Shown one piece after another: positions 34,250-44,807 of a stretch of DNA of 64,000 bases. The notes under the pieces are model-generated. The model ran no database searches. It saw only the letters and a list, made by a program, of their open reading frames with translations, and had not been told where the DNA came from. The stretch comes from Adiantum capillus-veneris. Lineage: Eukaryota; Streptophyta; Polypodiopsida; Polypodiales; Pteridaceae. Position numbers and translations under genes: made by a program. The DNA lies in contig CM043958.1 of NCBI GenBank assembly GCA_014529385.2, forward strand, positions 158,276,941-158,340,940. The letters are read 5' to 3'. The first letter of the stretch is position 1, and each line of letters starts with the position of its first letter.

Positions 34250-35853
34250 CTCCCCCTCGAGCTCTGCATGTCGCAGAGTCCAAGCATAGTCCGGAAACGT
34301 CGAAGCTTCTCAGCTCCGAGGGCCTTGGTAAAGATATCTGCTATCTGCTCCTCTGTGCTGACGTAGACCAAGTCGATGTCGCTCGCCAACACTCGCTCTC
34401 GAACGTAGTGGTAATGGACCTCTATGTGTTTGGTCCTGGCATGGAACACTGGGTTCCTAGCCAACTGCATGCTGCTGAGGTTGTCACAATGGATGAAAAT
34501 CTGCTGGTCCACCTGCACTCCCAAGTCCTCAAGTAATGTGCGTAGCCAAGCTACCTCGCATGCCGCAACTGCTGCACCTCTGTACTCGGCCTCTGTGCTC
34601 GATAAAGCAACCGTAGGCTGCTTTTTGCTGCTCCAAGTAACAGCAGCACTCCCAAAAGAGAACATGAAGCCACTCGTAGATCTCCTATCAACAATGCTAC
34701 CTACCCAATCTGCATCTGTATACCCATACAATGCTAATGGTGCATCTGCTGCATAGAACAATGCGTAGTCAAGAGTACCTTGCACATACCTAAGTGTGCG
34801 TCGTACTCCATCCAAATGTGGCTTCCTCGGAAGCTGCATGAACTGACTCTCCAAGCCTATTGTGTAGCTCAAGTCTGGCCTCGTGATAGTCAAGTAGATT
34901 AGACTACCCACAATCTTCCTGTACATGTTGACATCCTCAACAACATCACCCTTTTCTGCACTCAGCTTTGCATTCACATCCAAGGGAATAGAAATTGGCT
35001 TACAATCAGCCATACCATACTTTGACAACATGTCCAAAGCATACTGTCTCTGTGATAGCCATACACCCTCTGGAGTCCTGATCACCTCAATGCCAAGAAA
35101 GTAGCGCAACTCGCCTAAATCTTTCATTTCAAACTCCTGTTTGAGAAGACCCTTCACATGGTCAATCTCCATAGCATTGTCACCAACAATAATAAGGTCA
35201 TCTACATATATGGTAATGACCACAATCCCCACATCACTCTCATGTACATAGAGTGAATGATCAGCATGAGCTCTCCTAAAACCAATACTGACAAGATACT
35301 TGGCAATCCTGTCATACCATGCTCTAGAGCCCTGCTTCAAACCATACAAAGCTTTGAGAAGTCTGCATACATAATCTGGGTAACGTGGATCGACATAACC
35401 AGGTGGCTGATCCATATACACTTCCTCTTGCAACTCACCATTCAAGAAGGCATTCTTTACATCCATTTGATGCATAATCCATCCTCTAGATGCAGCCACT
35501 GCTATGACAGCTCTCACAGTCGTCATCTTTGCCACTGGAGCAAAGGTCTCCTCATAGTCTATGCCATACGTCTGTGCATAACCCTTTGCGACCAGCCTTG
35601 CCTTGTGACGCTCAATGTTACCATCAGCCTTATGCTTGGTTTTATACACCCATTTACAGCCAATAGCTTTCTTGCCATTTGGCAATGGCACCAACTCCCA
35701 TGTGTCGTTTGCTTCCAATGCAGCCATCTCTTCATTCATTGCATCATCCCAATGCACATTTCCAACTGCATCCTCAAAACATGTGGGCTCCACATCCTGT
35801 ATCACCTTAGCCATGTAGGCTTGGTGATGCGCTAGATACCCATCATAAGTCAA
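34222..35853 (-). CDS. Copia reverse transcriptase and RNase H
   Basis: 543 codons without interruption. RT: KWVYKTKHKADGNIERHKA (about 67), MDVKNAFLNGELQEEVYM (catalytic Asp), LKALYGLKQGSRAWYD and ITIYVDDLIIVG with the YVDD box (about 218). RNase H: GYTDADWVGSIVDRRSTSG (Asp), LSSTEAEYRG (Glu), HCDNLSSMQL (Asp) and VSTEEQIADIFTKAL. All catalytic residues I can check are present. The frame runs through the polypurine tract and ends 28 bases inside the 3' LTR. In the ancestral element this was the C-terminal part of one polyprotein. Confidence 0.92.
   Translation of the reverse strand: MTYDGYLAHHQAYMAKVIQDVEPTCFEDAVGNVHWDDAMNEEMAALEANDTWELVPLPNGKKAIGCKWVYKTKHKADGNIERHKARLVAKGYAQTYGIDYEETFAPVAKMTTVRAVIAVAASRGWIMHQMDVKNAFLNGELQEEVYMDQPPGYVDPRYPDYVCRLLKALYGLKQGSRAWYDRIAKYLVSIGFRRAHADHSLYVHESDVGIVVITIYVDDLIIVGDNAMEIDHVKGLLKQEFEMKDLGELRYFLGIEVIRTPEGVWLSQRQYALDMLSKYGMADCKPISIPLDVNAKLSAEKGDVVEDVNMYRKIVGSLIYLTITRPDLSYTIGLESQFMQLPRKPHLDGVRRTLRYVQGTLDYALFYAADAPLALYGYTDADWVGSIVDRRSTSGFMFSFGSAAVTWSSKKQPTVALSSTEAEYRGAAVAACEVAWLRTLLEDLGVQVDQQIFIHCDNLSSMQLARNPVFHARTKHIEVHYHYVRERVLASDIDLVYVSTEEQIADIFTKALGAEKLRRFRTMLGLCDMQSSRGSFEMSSSTP
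34250..34262 (-). other. Polypurine tract of copia element
   Basis: Minus strand CGAGGGGGAG just before the 3' LTR. It overlaps the end of the RNase H reading frame, which runs on into the LTR. Confidence 0.8.
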
Positions 35854-36683
35854 TTTCTGAACTGGATTTCTGACTCTATTAGATCTGCGCGGTCCTGGGT
35901 CACTCCTTTGCCCTCTAGTACTTTCCTTACACCAGGTGTCCTGACAGCCGGAATTCCAAATTCCTCATCAAGACTTTGTTCAGAACCATCTGAATCCATG
36001 TCTACATGTGAAAAACCTGATGATGCATCAGCCACAAGATCAACCTTTTCCTTTCCTTTTCGTGATACATTCCCTGTACCTGTTGGTGGAGTAACCTGCG
36101 TACGTAGTCTACCATTCCATGGTTTCTCAACAGAGCCACGAGAAGAGGGCTCTTGTGGTCCACTCAAAACCTGTGAATGTGGCCTCACATTTTGTACAAC
36201 CACATCATCTTTTACATCAGCCCCAATAGTGCCATGTGCATTACTGTACCAGCTGCTCATCTCATCAAAGACTACATCTCTGCTCACTCGTAATTCTTGT
36301 GTAGTAGGATTGTAGCACCTGTACCCCTTTTGTTCAAGGGAATATCCCACAAGAATACATTTCTCTGCTTTAGGATCCAATTTCCTACGCAACTCATCTG
36401 GTACATGCACGTAGGCTATGGAGCCAAACACTTTCAAGTGTGCCAAATCAGGCTTTGTACCTGTAAACTTTTCCTCAGGTGTTACATCATGCACCGCAGC
36501 TGTAGGTGTCCTGTTCATAATGTACACAGCTGTATTTATAGCTTCAGTCCAGAAATGATGAGGCATGTTCTTCTCATTCATCAATGCACGTGCAACCTCT
36601 GCAATGTGCCTGTTTTTCCTTTCTGCGACCCCATTCTGCTGTGGAGTATATCTGTATGTAAACTGCCTGTGTATACCATGCAT
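35850..36683 (-). pseudogene. Copia integrase, C-terminal part
   Basis: 277 codons in the same frame as the preceding segment. It holds the third catalytic residue in YTPQQNGVAERKNRHI and the MNRTPT and GTKPDLAHLKVFG motifs of the copia integrase, then a Ser/Asp-rich linker. A single-base shift near 35900 leads out of this frame into the RT frame (RVRNPVQKLTYDGY). Confidence 0.9.
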
Positions 36684-37211
36684 TCACAGAAAATCTGAAA
36701 AATCATTGGAGAAGTACTCTCCCCCTCCATCTGACCTCAATGTCTTGATTTGCATATCTGTCTCCTTCTCAATCATGACTTTGAAGTCTTGAAAGTGACC
36801 AAACACTTCACTTTTGTTACGCATGAAGTAGACCCATACTTTCCTTGTATGGTCATCAATGAAAGAGACATAATACCTGCAACCATGTATACTTGCAGTA
36901 TCGGTTGGACCCCAAACATCTGTGTGCACCTCCTCAAGTGGCTTTTTACATATATTGCGCTCATGTGGAAATGAGCCCTTTGACTGTTTTCCAAACTGGC
37001 ATGCTGCACACACTTTATGCATACCATCCACCTTGAATTTGGGCAAACCTTTTACAATCTGTTTTGATTGCATGCTGCGCAATCTCTGCTCATTGACATG
37101 GCCAATGCGTTTGTGCCAAATGTCAACATCAGCCACAACACCTGTGCCCTGTGCAAATAATGCAGCTTTTACCTCAGGCATGTCTACATTCAGCGTAAAC
37201 ATTCTGCCCAC
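36684..37211 (-). pseudogene. Copia pre-integrase and integrase, N-terminal part
   Basis: 175 codons, in the same frame as the Gag-protease segment. The zinc-binding HHCC domain is visible as HKRIGHVNEQRL ... VCAACQFGKQ, followed by the integrase core with first catalytic Asp in EEVHTDVWGP and second in TLRSDGGGEY. It ends at an in-frame TGA (36686-36684) directly followed by ATG and uninterrupted integrase sense. Confidence 0.9.
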
Positions 37212-37244
37212 ACATTTGCCCTTTGTGATCAGCTTACAGCCATT

Positions 37245-38549
37245 CTACAAATCTTCTACATAACAGCCATTTGGATTGAAGCGAACCTGCAAACCCTGCT
37301 CAACCATTTGTCCAACAGAAACAAGATTCTTTGTAATGTTTGGGACATGAAGTACATCTGCTAAGTACTTTGATTTCCCACTCTTCGTATTTAGAGGTAT
37401 GTCCCCTACATGAGCAATGGGGTGAGTTGTGTCATCTCCTGTCTGCACATAGCCTGACACATCTGGTTTGCGCATATCTCTAAACCACTCTCCACGAGAC
37501 GTCATGTGATTAGAGGCACCTGAATCCACATACCAAACATCATCTTGGGTGGAATTCTCTGCAGTCATTGTATTCATTACATGCTGCATAACAAACATGC
37601 ACTTGTTTTTGCTGTCATCTGCATCTCTGCTAGTAGATGCATAGTTGCCTTGTTCTCTCTTTCTACTTGCTTTTCCCTTTGGACAGTCACGTGACATGTG
37701 ACCTCTTTCACCACAAGTCCAACATTCTTTGCTATCTGGAGTATGTTGCTGCCTGCTTGATCCTGCACCACGACCTCTTTGACTCCCCCTGCCTTGAGAC
37801 TGGTTTCCCCTGCCACCTATATTGTTTTGATTTGATTGACCTTCCAGAAATTGGCCCCTACAACCCCTTGGGCCTCGACCACGACCTCTACCTCTACCTC
37901 TGTTGGAGTTAGAATAGAAGGCCTGTTCAGAATTATTTCTGCCATGAGAAGATGTGTCAAGGTTCTTCTCCTCAAGAATAAGCATAGAAATCAAATCTTG
38001 GAACACGGGGATGTCGTCTCTTGTATTCATGGAAGACCTAAAATGTACATACTCATCTCCTAGACCATCCAAGCATGCACGGACAATGTCATCATCTTCC
38101 ACTGAGACTTTAATAGATCCAAGAGCCTCAATGATACTCTTGATCTTCAAGGCATAATCATTGATTGAGAGGTTGTTCCTCTTAACCTGATTTAGCTCCG
38201 ACTTTAGTTGAAGCTTCCTGGCCTTGGTGTTCACCTCGAACACTCTGCCTAAGTTTCTCCATGCAATGGCGGGGGTTTCAGCATCCTGTAGATAGCCCAT
38301 CATGCCATCTGTGATGCTCATAGATAGCCAATACATCACTTTGCTCTGGCCTTGTTGCCAGTCCCTCAAAGCTTTCCTTTGTTCTGCTGTAGCATTTGCC
38401 TCGGGAATCTCTGGTTCCTTTTCATTGTCTCCTTCTACATAGTCCCAATAACCTTTTCCTTTTAGGAAATTTGTTATTCTGAACTTCCATGCAGGGTAGT
38501 TATTTTTCTCAAGCTTCTCAGTAACAATCTGACTGAAACCGTCAGACAT
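37245..38549 (-). pseudogene. Copia Gag, zinc knuckle and protease
   Basis: A 434-codon frame starting MSDGFSQIVTEKLEKNNY. The Gag core occupies about residues 1-210 (WKFRITNFLKGKGYW, LNQVKRNNLSINDYALK). It is followed by an Arg/Gly-rich stretch, the knuckle CWTCGERGHMSRDC (C-x2-C-x4-H-x4-C, about 283-296) and the protease active site WYVDSGASNHMT (about 343). It ends at TAG (37247-37245), after which the same frame continues with pre-integrase text, so the stop looks like CAG to TAG. Gag forms the virus-like particle and the protease cleaves the polyprotein. The start chosen is the first Met, 218 bp inside the PBS. Confidence 0.9.
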
Positions 38550-38766
38550 CTTGAAGCACTAAGACAAAATAGCTGCAATCTGCAAAAACCTGCAAAAAAT
38601 AAATCTTGAATGTACATACAACCACTGTACTTGTACAATAAATCTCTGTATACTGCACTTTGGAGACCTGTTCAGAAACTGCGAGGCGCCTTCGGCATCT
38701 GGTCGTGGATTGCGAACGAAGGGATTGTGATGCTCTTGCTCTCTTAGCCTCTCTTGCCTGCACCGG

Positions 38767-38778
38767 GCTCTGATACCA
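38767..38778 (-). other. Primer-binding site, initiator methionine tRNA
   Basis: Minus strand reads TGGTATCAGAGC immediately after the 5' LTR. This 12-base sequence complements the 3' end of plant initiator tRNA-Met, the usual copia primer. Confidence 0.93.
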
Positions 38779-39100
38779 TGTAAAGAATGAGGATGCAAGA
38801 GAGCTACACAAGACAAGCACAAAGCACACAGAGATGGAAAGCTTCTTCTTCTTCTTTACAGAAAAGAGAGTACAAAATGACTAAGTGCTAAAGCTGAAAA
38901 GTAGCACATATGTACATGCGGTCACTAAGTGTGAACACGCTAGAAGCGTACTAGGCTGGCACTATAAGTGTAGTCCAGCTGTAGAATCACTGGCAGAGAT
39001 CCTCCATGTCGGTCACCTAACGCGCCAGTGAGTAAATGCCGTAAGCGGCCAAGACCCGTAGTGGATGCCAGCTCAAGGTGTAGAGCTCGACATCTCAACA
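38779..39100 (-). repeat. 5' LTR of copia element
   Basis: Same length as the 3' LTR; abuts the PBS at 38778. Ends CATCTCAACA followed by the AATAT target duplication. Confidence 0.95.
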
Positions 39101-39957
39101 AATATGGGTAAAAGATGCCAGATACAATCACAAATTGGAGCAGAAGCTTCCCTCATAGGAGAAACTTACACAGCCAAAACAGAAGAAAAATAGTGAGGAT
39201 TTTGGCAAAATGGACAGCACCATCGCGTCCGGAACGGCCCAAAATCCTAGTCTACAATATCAAAGTGCTCAGATCCGACCTCAGATGAGCAGTTTACGGC
39301 CAAAACAGGGCCAAAACAAGCTCCAAAATGAGCATAAACACAGTTGCGGTTGTTCCTGCTCTTCTCTCCACTCTTTTTCTGGTCTTCTCTCTGGTTTTTC
39401 AGCTCCCACACTTAGCTTTATTATTTGGGCACCCTTGGCCTTTTAGATGACCCCGAACAGGCCAAAAACTGACCTCGCAGTGCATAGTTGTCACCTTTTT
39501 GCATCATCCGCACACCTCGCACTGAACTTTTGTCAATAATTCATTCTGCAACCACATGAAGTGGACCCAAAATATGGTCCTCATGATGACCTTTTTGCAT
39601 AATTATCACAAGAAAACACCCACGTTGTGTCTGTACTCATCCACGTGCAAATATTGACCCCATTTGACCTCTTGACGCCACCAGATGCCATCTGACGCAC
39701 CTACTTACCTCATGTCGTCGGCCCGTGGATAGCTTCCTCGAGAAGTTTTACGCACTACCAACTCCTCATTATTGTATAAAAAACACACTGGTACTGGTGA
39801 TAGTGAAAATCGATGCACTATGTACATGTTGTCCTACCTGTACACATGTGGGCCCGACTTAACCACCTGGCTCTGGAAAATGGGAAATCCTTTATTCGAT
39901 GCACCATGCATGGGTATGTACATATGCGAAATCCCTTGCTCCAAAAAACTCCTGACA
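39101..39957 (-). repeat. 3' LTR of Tat-like element, inner part
   Basis: Continues the LTR interrupted at 33927, beginning with the duplicated AATAT and matching 46921-47775 to the terminal CTCCTGACA. Confidence 0.95.
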
Positions 39958-39978
39958 TAATTTGCCCATCCCCTAGCC
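39958..39978 (-). other. Polypurine tract of Tat-like element
   Basis: Minus strand GGCTAGGGGATGGGCAAATTA immediately before the LTR start TGTCAGGAG. Confidence 0.7.
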
Positions 39979-39985
39979 TGCTAGA

Positions 39986-40954
39986 TCATTCATGATCATC
40001 AACAGTAAAAAGAGATATGAGACTCGCCTCATCACAGGTCTCCTCATCCCTCACAGACATTACTTGCTCTTCAAAAAACTCATCTTGCTCGACGATCATC
40101 AACTTGGCATGATACAACATAAGATGCAATTCATTTACCCTTGACTTATGTAGAATCCCATCCAGGTTAGCCAACTGATACGTACCATTCGGAAAACACT
40201 CCACTACCTTGAAAGGGCCTTCCCACTTAACTTGAAACTTCTTTTGGAAGGTGTTGTCCAACTTCCTGTTGTAGCGCAAAACCAAGTCATGCTTCTTGAT
40301 ACCCTTAATTTTGACCTTTTCATTTATCTTTGCCAAAGCCTTATCCTACATCTGCCCATAATGTTCCAATGCACTCATCCTATCCAGCTGAACTTCTTGT
40401 AACTATAAGAGCCTCTCTTTGAATGCATCACTAGGCGGCCCAAGCAACTTCTCTAGCATCTTTACTGCAGGCAACTCTACCTCCACAGGCAATAATGCTT
40501 CCTTTCCATATACCAGATGAAATGGAGTAAACCATGTACATGTCTTCACCGAAGTACGATAAGCCCATAATGCACTAGGCAATTCCAAATCCCAATTCTT
40601 TCCTTGGTGCTCTGTCACTTACAAAAGGATTTGTACCAACTCACCATGGAATCTTTCATTCAAGCCATTACATTGTAAGTAATAAGGAGTGGTATGCTGG
40701 TGCCTAATGTTCATCTTTGCACATAAGAAGTCTAGCAGTTTAGCTCTAAATCATGGCCCCTTATCTGAAAGTAGCTCTAGTGGCACCCCAAACTTGTAAC
40801 ATATTTCATCATACAAAAATTTTTCCACATCCTTTGCAATGATTTGTTTTACTGCTATAGCCTCTGCCCATCTAGAGAGATAGTCCACTGTAGTCAAAAT
40901 AAAGCTTTTGCCCCTACTTGTGATAGGTAATGGGCCGATTGCATCAACCCCCAC
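39986..40954 (-). pseudogene. Integrase of Tat-like element, broken into three frames
   Basis: Three minus-strand pieces. 40751-40954 has the core start (MGVDAIGPLPITSRGKSF, first Asp) and LELLSDKGP (second Asp). 40403-40618 has LPSALWAYRTSVKTCTWFTP and FHLVYGKEALLPVE. 39986-40336 is the C-terminal domain (LVLRYNRKLDNTFQKKFQ, VKWEGPFKVVECFPNGTYQL). The region between 40619 and 40750, where the catalytic Glu would lie, is interrupted by stops. It would insert the cDNA; here it is inactive. Confidence 0.85.
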
Positions 40955-42132
40955 TTTTCAAACACATCAAATGCCAAAATGGTTTTTCGTAGCTCTGGCT
41001 TCAACACTCTCTTCCCAAATGCTTGACACCTATTGCAAGACCTACACCAATGGTGAACATCCTTGTGCAAACTAGGCCATACATACCCCTCTTGCAAGAT
41101 CTTATGCAAGGTGATCTTTAGAGAAAAATGGCCGCCACATGCGCCTTCATGATTCTCTTCCAATACTCTGTAAAGCTCCTCCCACCAAGGTACACGTCTC
41201 AACATGAGATCAACCCCTTTCATGTACAAGACATCACCAATCAATTTGTACCTGTATTCTCTACGCACAAAACCATACTTCTTAGACTTCTGAATGTCCT
41301 TCGGAATGATTCCTGCTAGCAAAAATTCCTCTTCTTGAGCCAAACATTCCTGGCCATGATAAAGAGGTAACGTGGTCCTCAACACAAATAGCTCCCCAAT
41401 CATGCTTTGAGCTGCTTCATGTGCCTCTCCATTTAGAGCATGTTCAATGTGTCTGATGCTCCATGATTCAAATGTTTTCAACAGGCCTTTAATTCTGAAA
41501 CACATTTCCTTCAATGAGGTGTTCTTGCTCTTCCACACACCCAGCACTTGCTTCACAACTAACAAGGCATCACCTTTTATGATCAACCTTCTAATCCCAT
41601 GCTTCAAACAAATGTGTGATCCGGCTTCCAATGTAGCATATTCAGCCTCATTGTTACTATGTGCATCCAATTTGAACCCTCTCTTGCATACTAGCTTCCC
41701 CTCTGGATCATAAAGTGCTATACCCTGTGAAGCCGCATCATGGCTCTTCCTGTATGAGCCATCAAAGAACAACACATGTGCATTGCTGATGTGTGGCACT
41801 TCTTCAACTACCTTTATCACCACCTCTTCCTTAACAAGGAGGGGATTCTCCTTGTAAGTCAACAAATTGGCTAGGGTAGCTCTTGTACTGTCTTCCACTA
41901 AAAAAGAGAACTCGAGCTCTTGCAGCTCAATTACCCATTTCTTAACCACATTTGACATGTTAGTACCATTAATTAACTGTGGCAAAAAGGCATAACTTGT
42001 CAAGAAAACAAAAGGTCATGGTAGCAAGTAATAACGAAATTGTCGACAAGCAAATATTACACTAGCCATCACTAGCTCTACTTCCGAGAATTTTCTCTCT
42101 GCTACTAGCTTCACTCGGCTTGCACAATACAC
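40894..42132 (-). pseudogene. RNase H end, second (archaeal-type) RNase H and H2C2 motif of Tat-like element
   Basis: A 369-codon frame (40894-42003), with the end of the first RNase H continuing in another frame up to the MITE at 42132. The second RNase H has Asp81 in LFFDGSYRKSHDAAS, Glu119 in NNEAEYATLEAG and Asp145 in IKGDALLVVKQVLG. The fourth acidic position reads GEAHEAAQS, with His where AD is usual. The H2C2 motif follows (HEGACGGHFS ... WCRSCNRCQAFG). A duplicated RNase H is diagnostic for Tat-group Ty3 elements. Confidence 0.88.
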
Positions 42133-42352
42133 CCGGGGCGGTCACTTTTTAGAATGTGTATGATATCACGTGAGTTAACCGAAGAGGATTATTAAAAGGG
42201 CAAAATTTATAAAAATGTATACATACAGAGGGGGGTGGGGGTTTTTTAAATAGGCTCACAGTGTAAGTATAGTATCTATATTGGGGTATTATTAATTACC
42301 TCTTGAACGCACATGATATAGGGGTCTTTTGATAAGTGACTGCTGCCCCGGG
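42132..42352. mobile_element. 220-bp TIR element (MITE) inserted in the RNase H region
   Basis: Termini CCCGGGGCGGTCACTT (42132) and, reversed, CCCGGGGCAGCAGTCACTT (42352). The sequence ACAATACA(C) flanks it on both sides (42124-42132 and 42353-42361), giving an 8- or 9-bp target duplication depending on how the shared C is assigned. Removing the insert and one duplication restores continuous RNase H coding sense. The interior is AT-rich and non-coding and has a GGGGGG-rich stretch. An 8-bp duplication would fit hAT, a 9-bp one Mutator-like elements; the termini decide neither. Confidence 0.85.
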
Positions 42353-42742
42353 ACAATACACTGGCCTCATATAATGGCTGCCCTTCCCCTTTTGCAATAA
42401 CATGGCTCCAATGGCATCATCCCCTACTAATGGATTTACATAAAACACTTGCTCCCAATCAAGAGCCTGCATGGCTGACAGACCCCCTAATACCTCTTTC
42501 ACCTCTCGAAACACTTCTTCACACTTGTCATCCCATTGCAATGGATCATGCTTTGCCACTTGTTGTAATTGATAAAGGACCTGTGAAGACAATGGAATAA
42601 ACCGTGCCATGTACTTCACTTTGTGTATAAAGGTTTCCAATTGCTTCGTACTCATAGGTGATGGAAGAAGAATAATAGACTTAACCTTGTCTGGACCAGC
42701 CTCAATACCATTTTTTGACACCATGTGGCCCAACAACTTCAC
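42296..42742 (-). pseudogene. RT thumb/connection and first RNase H start, Tat-like element
   Basis: 148 codons: LLGHMVSKNGIEAGPDKVKS, then the thumb and connection region (FIHKVKYMARFIPLSS), then the RNase H start EQVFYVNPLVGDDAIGAM, where an Asn replaces the usual first Asp (YVDAS-like). The last 17 or so codons before the stop are read from the inserted 220-bp MITE. Confidence 0.85.
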
Positions 42743-42748
42743 CCTTGG

Positions 42749-43492
42749 CTATGCTAGATGACATTTATTTGGATTTAGTTGTCCTCCACATTCATCATAT
42801 CGAGCCAATACCATCTGGAGCTTCTCGTGGTGTTCAGCCCTACTGCTATAGACACAGAATTCATCCATAAAAGCTTTAACACAACTACCAATGAATGGTG
42901 CCAATACCCAATTTGCTCTCTCTTGGTAAAAAGATGGTCCATTTGTCAACCCAAATGGCAATACTGTGTAGAAATAACAGCCCCATTGCGTAATGAAATT
43001 TGTCTTTGCTCAGTCTTTAAGAGCAATCTTCAATTGAAAATAGCCTAAAAAACCATCACACACATTGTACCTCTCATAGCTAGCCACCACTGAATCCAAG
43101 ATCTGATCAATGAATGGAAGAGGATATGGGTTCTTCTTAGTGGCTGCGTATAAGGGCTTAAAATCTACACAAATCCTCCACTTCCCATTCTTCTTTGGGC
43201 TGACTACTACTGGGCTCACCCATTCTGTGGTCTCCACAGGGACTATGAACCCTGCCTTCAATAACTTGTCCACCTCTTCCCGCAAGGCTTCCATCTGCTC
43301 TTGACCCATCCTTCTTAGCCTTTGCCGCACTGGCTTAGCACCTTCTTTGAGCTCTGTATGCATCTCTTCGCCCTTGAACCCTCTGATCTCTTCATATGAA
43401 GTAATGAACAAATCAGGAAAACTAGCCAGCATGTGCAAATATATCTCCTTCTCCATAGCTGAGAGGTCTCCACTGATCATTTGTGTCATCAA
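42749..43492 (-). pseudogene. Reverse transcriptase of Tat-like element
   Basis: Two frames. 43010-43492 has VDKLLKAGFIVPVETTEW, VSPKKNGKWRICVDFKPL and the first catalytic region YNVCDGFLGYFQLKIAL. 42749-42961 has MPFGLTNGPSFYQERANWV and the active-site box KAFMDEFCVYSS, where the second Asp of the usual xxDD is Glu. A frameshift in 42962-43010 separates them. The changed active site and breaks make it inactive. Confidence 0.88.
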
Positions 43493-43495
43493 TTC

Positions 43496-44296
43496 CTACT
43501 TCTTTGACAATTCAACCTTGGCTTGCATCAGCCCTTCAATCACTTCATAAGGCCCTTCACTTTCATCTTCAACCTCATTTGCCAATGCAACTAAACCAGA
43601 CTCCTGGATTTCTTTGTCCATCAAGAGAAATGCAACATCAGCATCCTCATCACTACTGGTAGTACTATCACTGTCATCGTCAATCACTGTGGAATAGTCT
43701 TCATCACTAGACTCATCTTCATCTTCATAAATCTCCTCCAATCGTTTCCTTGTGTCCATATTATATAGCTTCTTGGCACATGTCTTTCCATAGAGTCTAA
43801 TTGTACCACGTCGCCAATCTTGCAGAACAGCTCCCACTGCACGTAACCATGGTCTTCCCAGTATAATAGGATATGCTCCCAACCCTGCTGGCATCACATG
43901 AAAATCAACCACTGCCTTTGTATCATATGCTTCCACTTCTAAGCTCTTTACAACACCCAAACATTTTACTTTCTGATGGTTTGCCAATGTGATCCGAAAG
44001 CCTGACACCCCAGTCACTGTAAGACCCATCTTCTCAACACATGAGTGTGTTATGACACATATTTGGGCTCCACCGTCCACATAACCTTGTCCCATATTTT
44101 TTCTTTTGTGCCACACATCTACTATTGGACAAATGTCTGGTAGCTCGTCCATTGCAAACACCTTCACTGAACCTCTCTCTGGCTCTTTCTCCATTGGGTT
44201 AACCATCCTCTTCCACTGTCTCTTTAGCTTAGGCACCATCTCTATAAGCTGCCCAAAAGTAACATCTGCTTTCCTGCTTGTCAGGTCCTCCTTCAA
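43496..44296 (-). pseudogene. Protease of Tat-like element
   Basis: A 266-codon frame. The retropepsin active site reads YVDGGAQICVITHSCVEKM (DGG at about residue 74), with YPIILGRPWLRAVGAVLQDW about 80 residues later. A very acidic Asp/Glu/Ser-rich C-terminal stretch (about 190-245) leads toward the RT. The acidic linker between protease and RT is like that of other Tat-type elements as I recall. Confidence 0.85.
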
Positions 44297-44446
44297 GTCA
44301 TAGCTTAATTGCCCATCCCCTAGTGGAAAATCTGAAACATGAAACTTGCGACGAGCCCTTCTTTTCCTCTTGGCCTTGACATCCTCGCCTTCATGGCTCT
44401 TTCCCTTCTTCTTGCTAGGAACTGGGGCACTTCTTCCTTCCTTGTC

Positions 44447-44720
44447 CTATGCGGTTCTCTTCCCAATAGGCATCACTAATGTATCCTCTAGCTTTGATGC
44501 CTTCTCCAAGGTGACTACACTTATCACTTTTGTCTTTCCCTTTTCCTCCTGGGTTAATCCACCGGCTCCCTCATTTCCCATAATTTCGATGCCATAATCA
44601 TTGGACCTAGTTAGCACATGTCTTGGCAATGGATACATGTGTCCCCCCATCCTTGGTGGCTTATCACATTGCGGGCTGATGTGACCCAACTATCCACAAT
44701 TATAACATGTGGGTGTCTAC
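44447..44720 (-). pseudogene. Zinc knuckle region of Tat-like Gag
   Basis: In one minus-strand frame: CYNCG, a TAG stop, LGHISPQC, which fits C-x2-C-x4-H-x4-C with the stop at a position where Gln is usual. It then reads DKPPRMGGHMYPLPRH. The knuckle lies between the Gag core and the protease. Confidence 0.75.
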
Positions 44721-44807
44721 CTCCAGAACCTCCCATTGCTTTGTCCAGCACCATTCTTGGGTCTTTCTTCACCTCTTGGCTGATTTGCGAACCTCCCTCG
44801 ACCTCGA

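Larger units (their letters stand above)
33928..39100 (-). mobile_element. Copia (Ty1) retrotransposon, complete, nested in the Tat-like LTR
   Basis: Flanked by identical 322-bp-long LTRs (33928-34249 and 38779-39100) and by a 5-bp target duplication AATAT (33923-33927, 39101-39105). The undisturbed target is visible in the partner LTR near 46925 as ACACAATATGGGTAAAAG. PBS and PPT are present. On the minus strand the order is Gag, zinc knuckle, protease, integrase, RT, RNase H (copia order). Interruptions are few: TAG at 37247-37245, TGA at 36686-36684 and a one-base frameshift near 35900. The LTRs differ at six positions by eye, suggesting a fairly young insertion. Confidence 0.97.
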
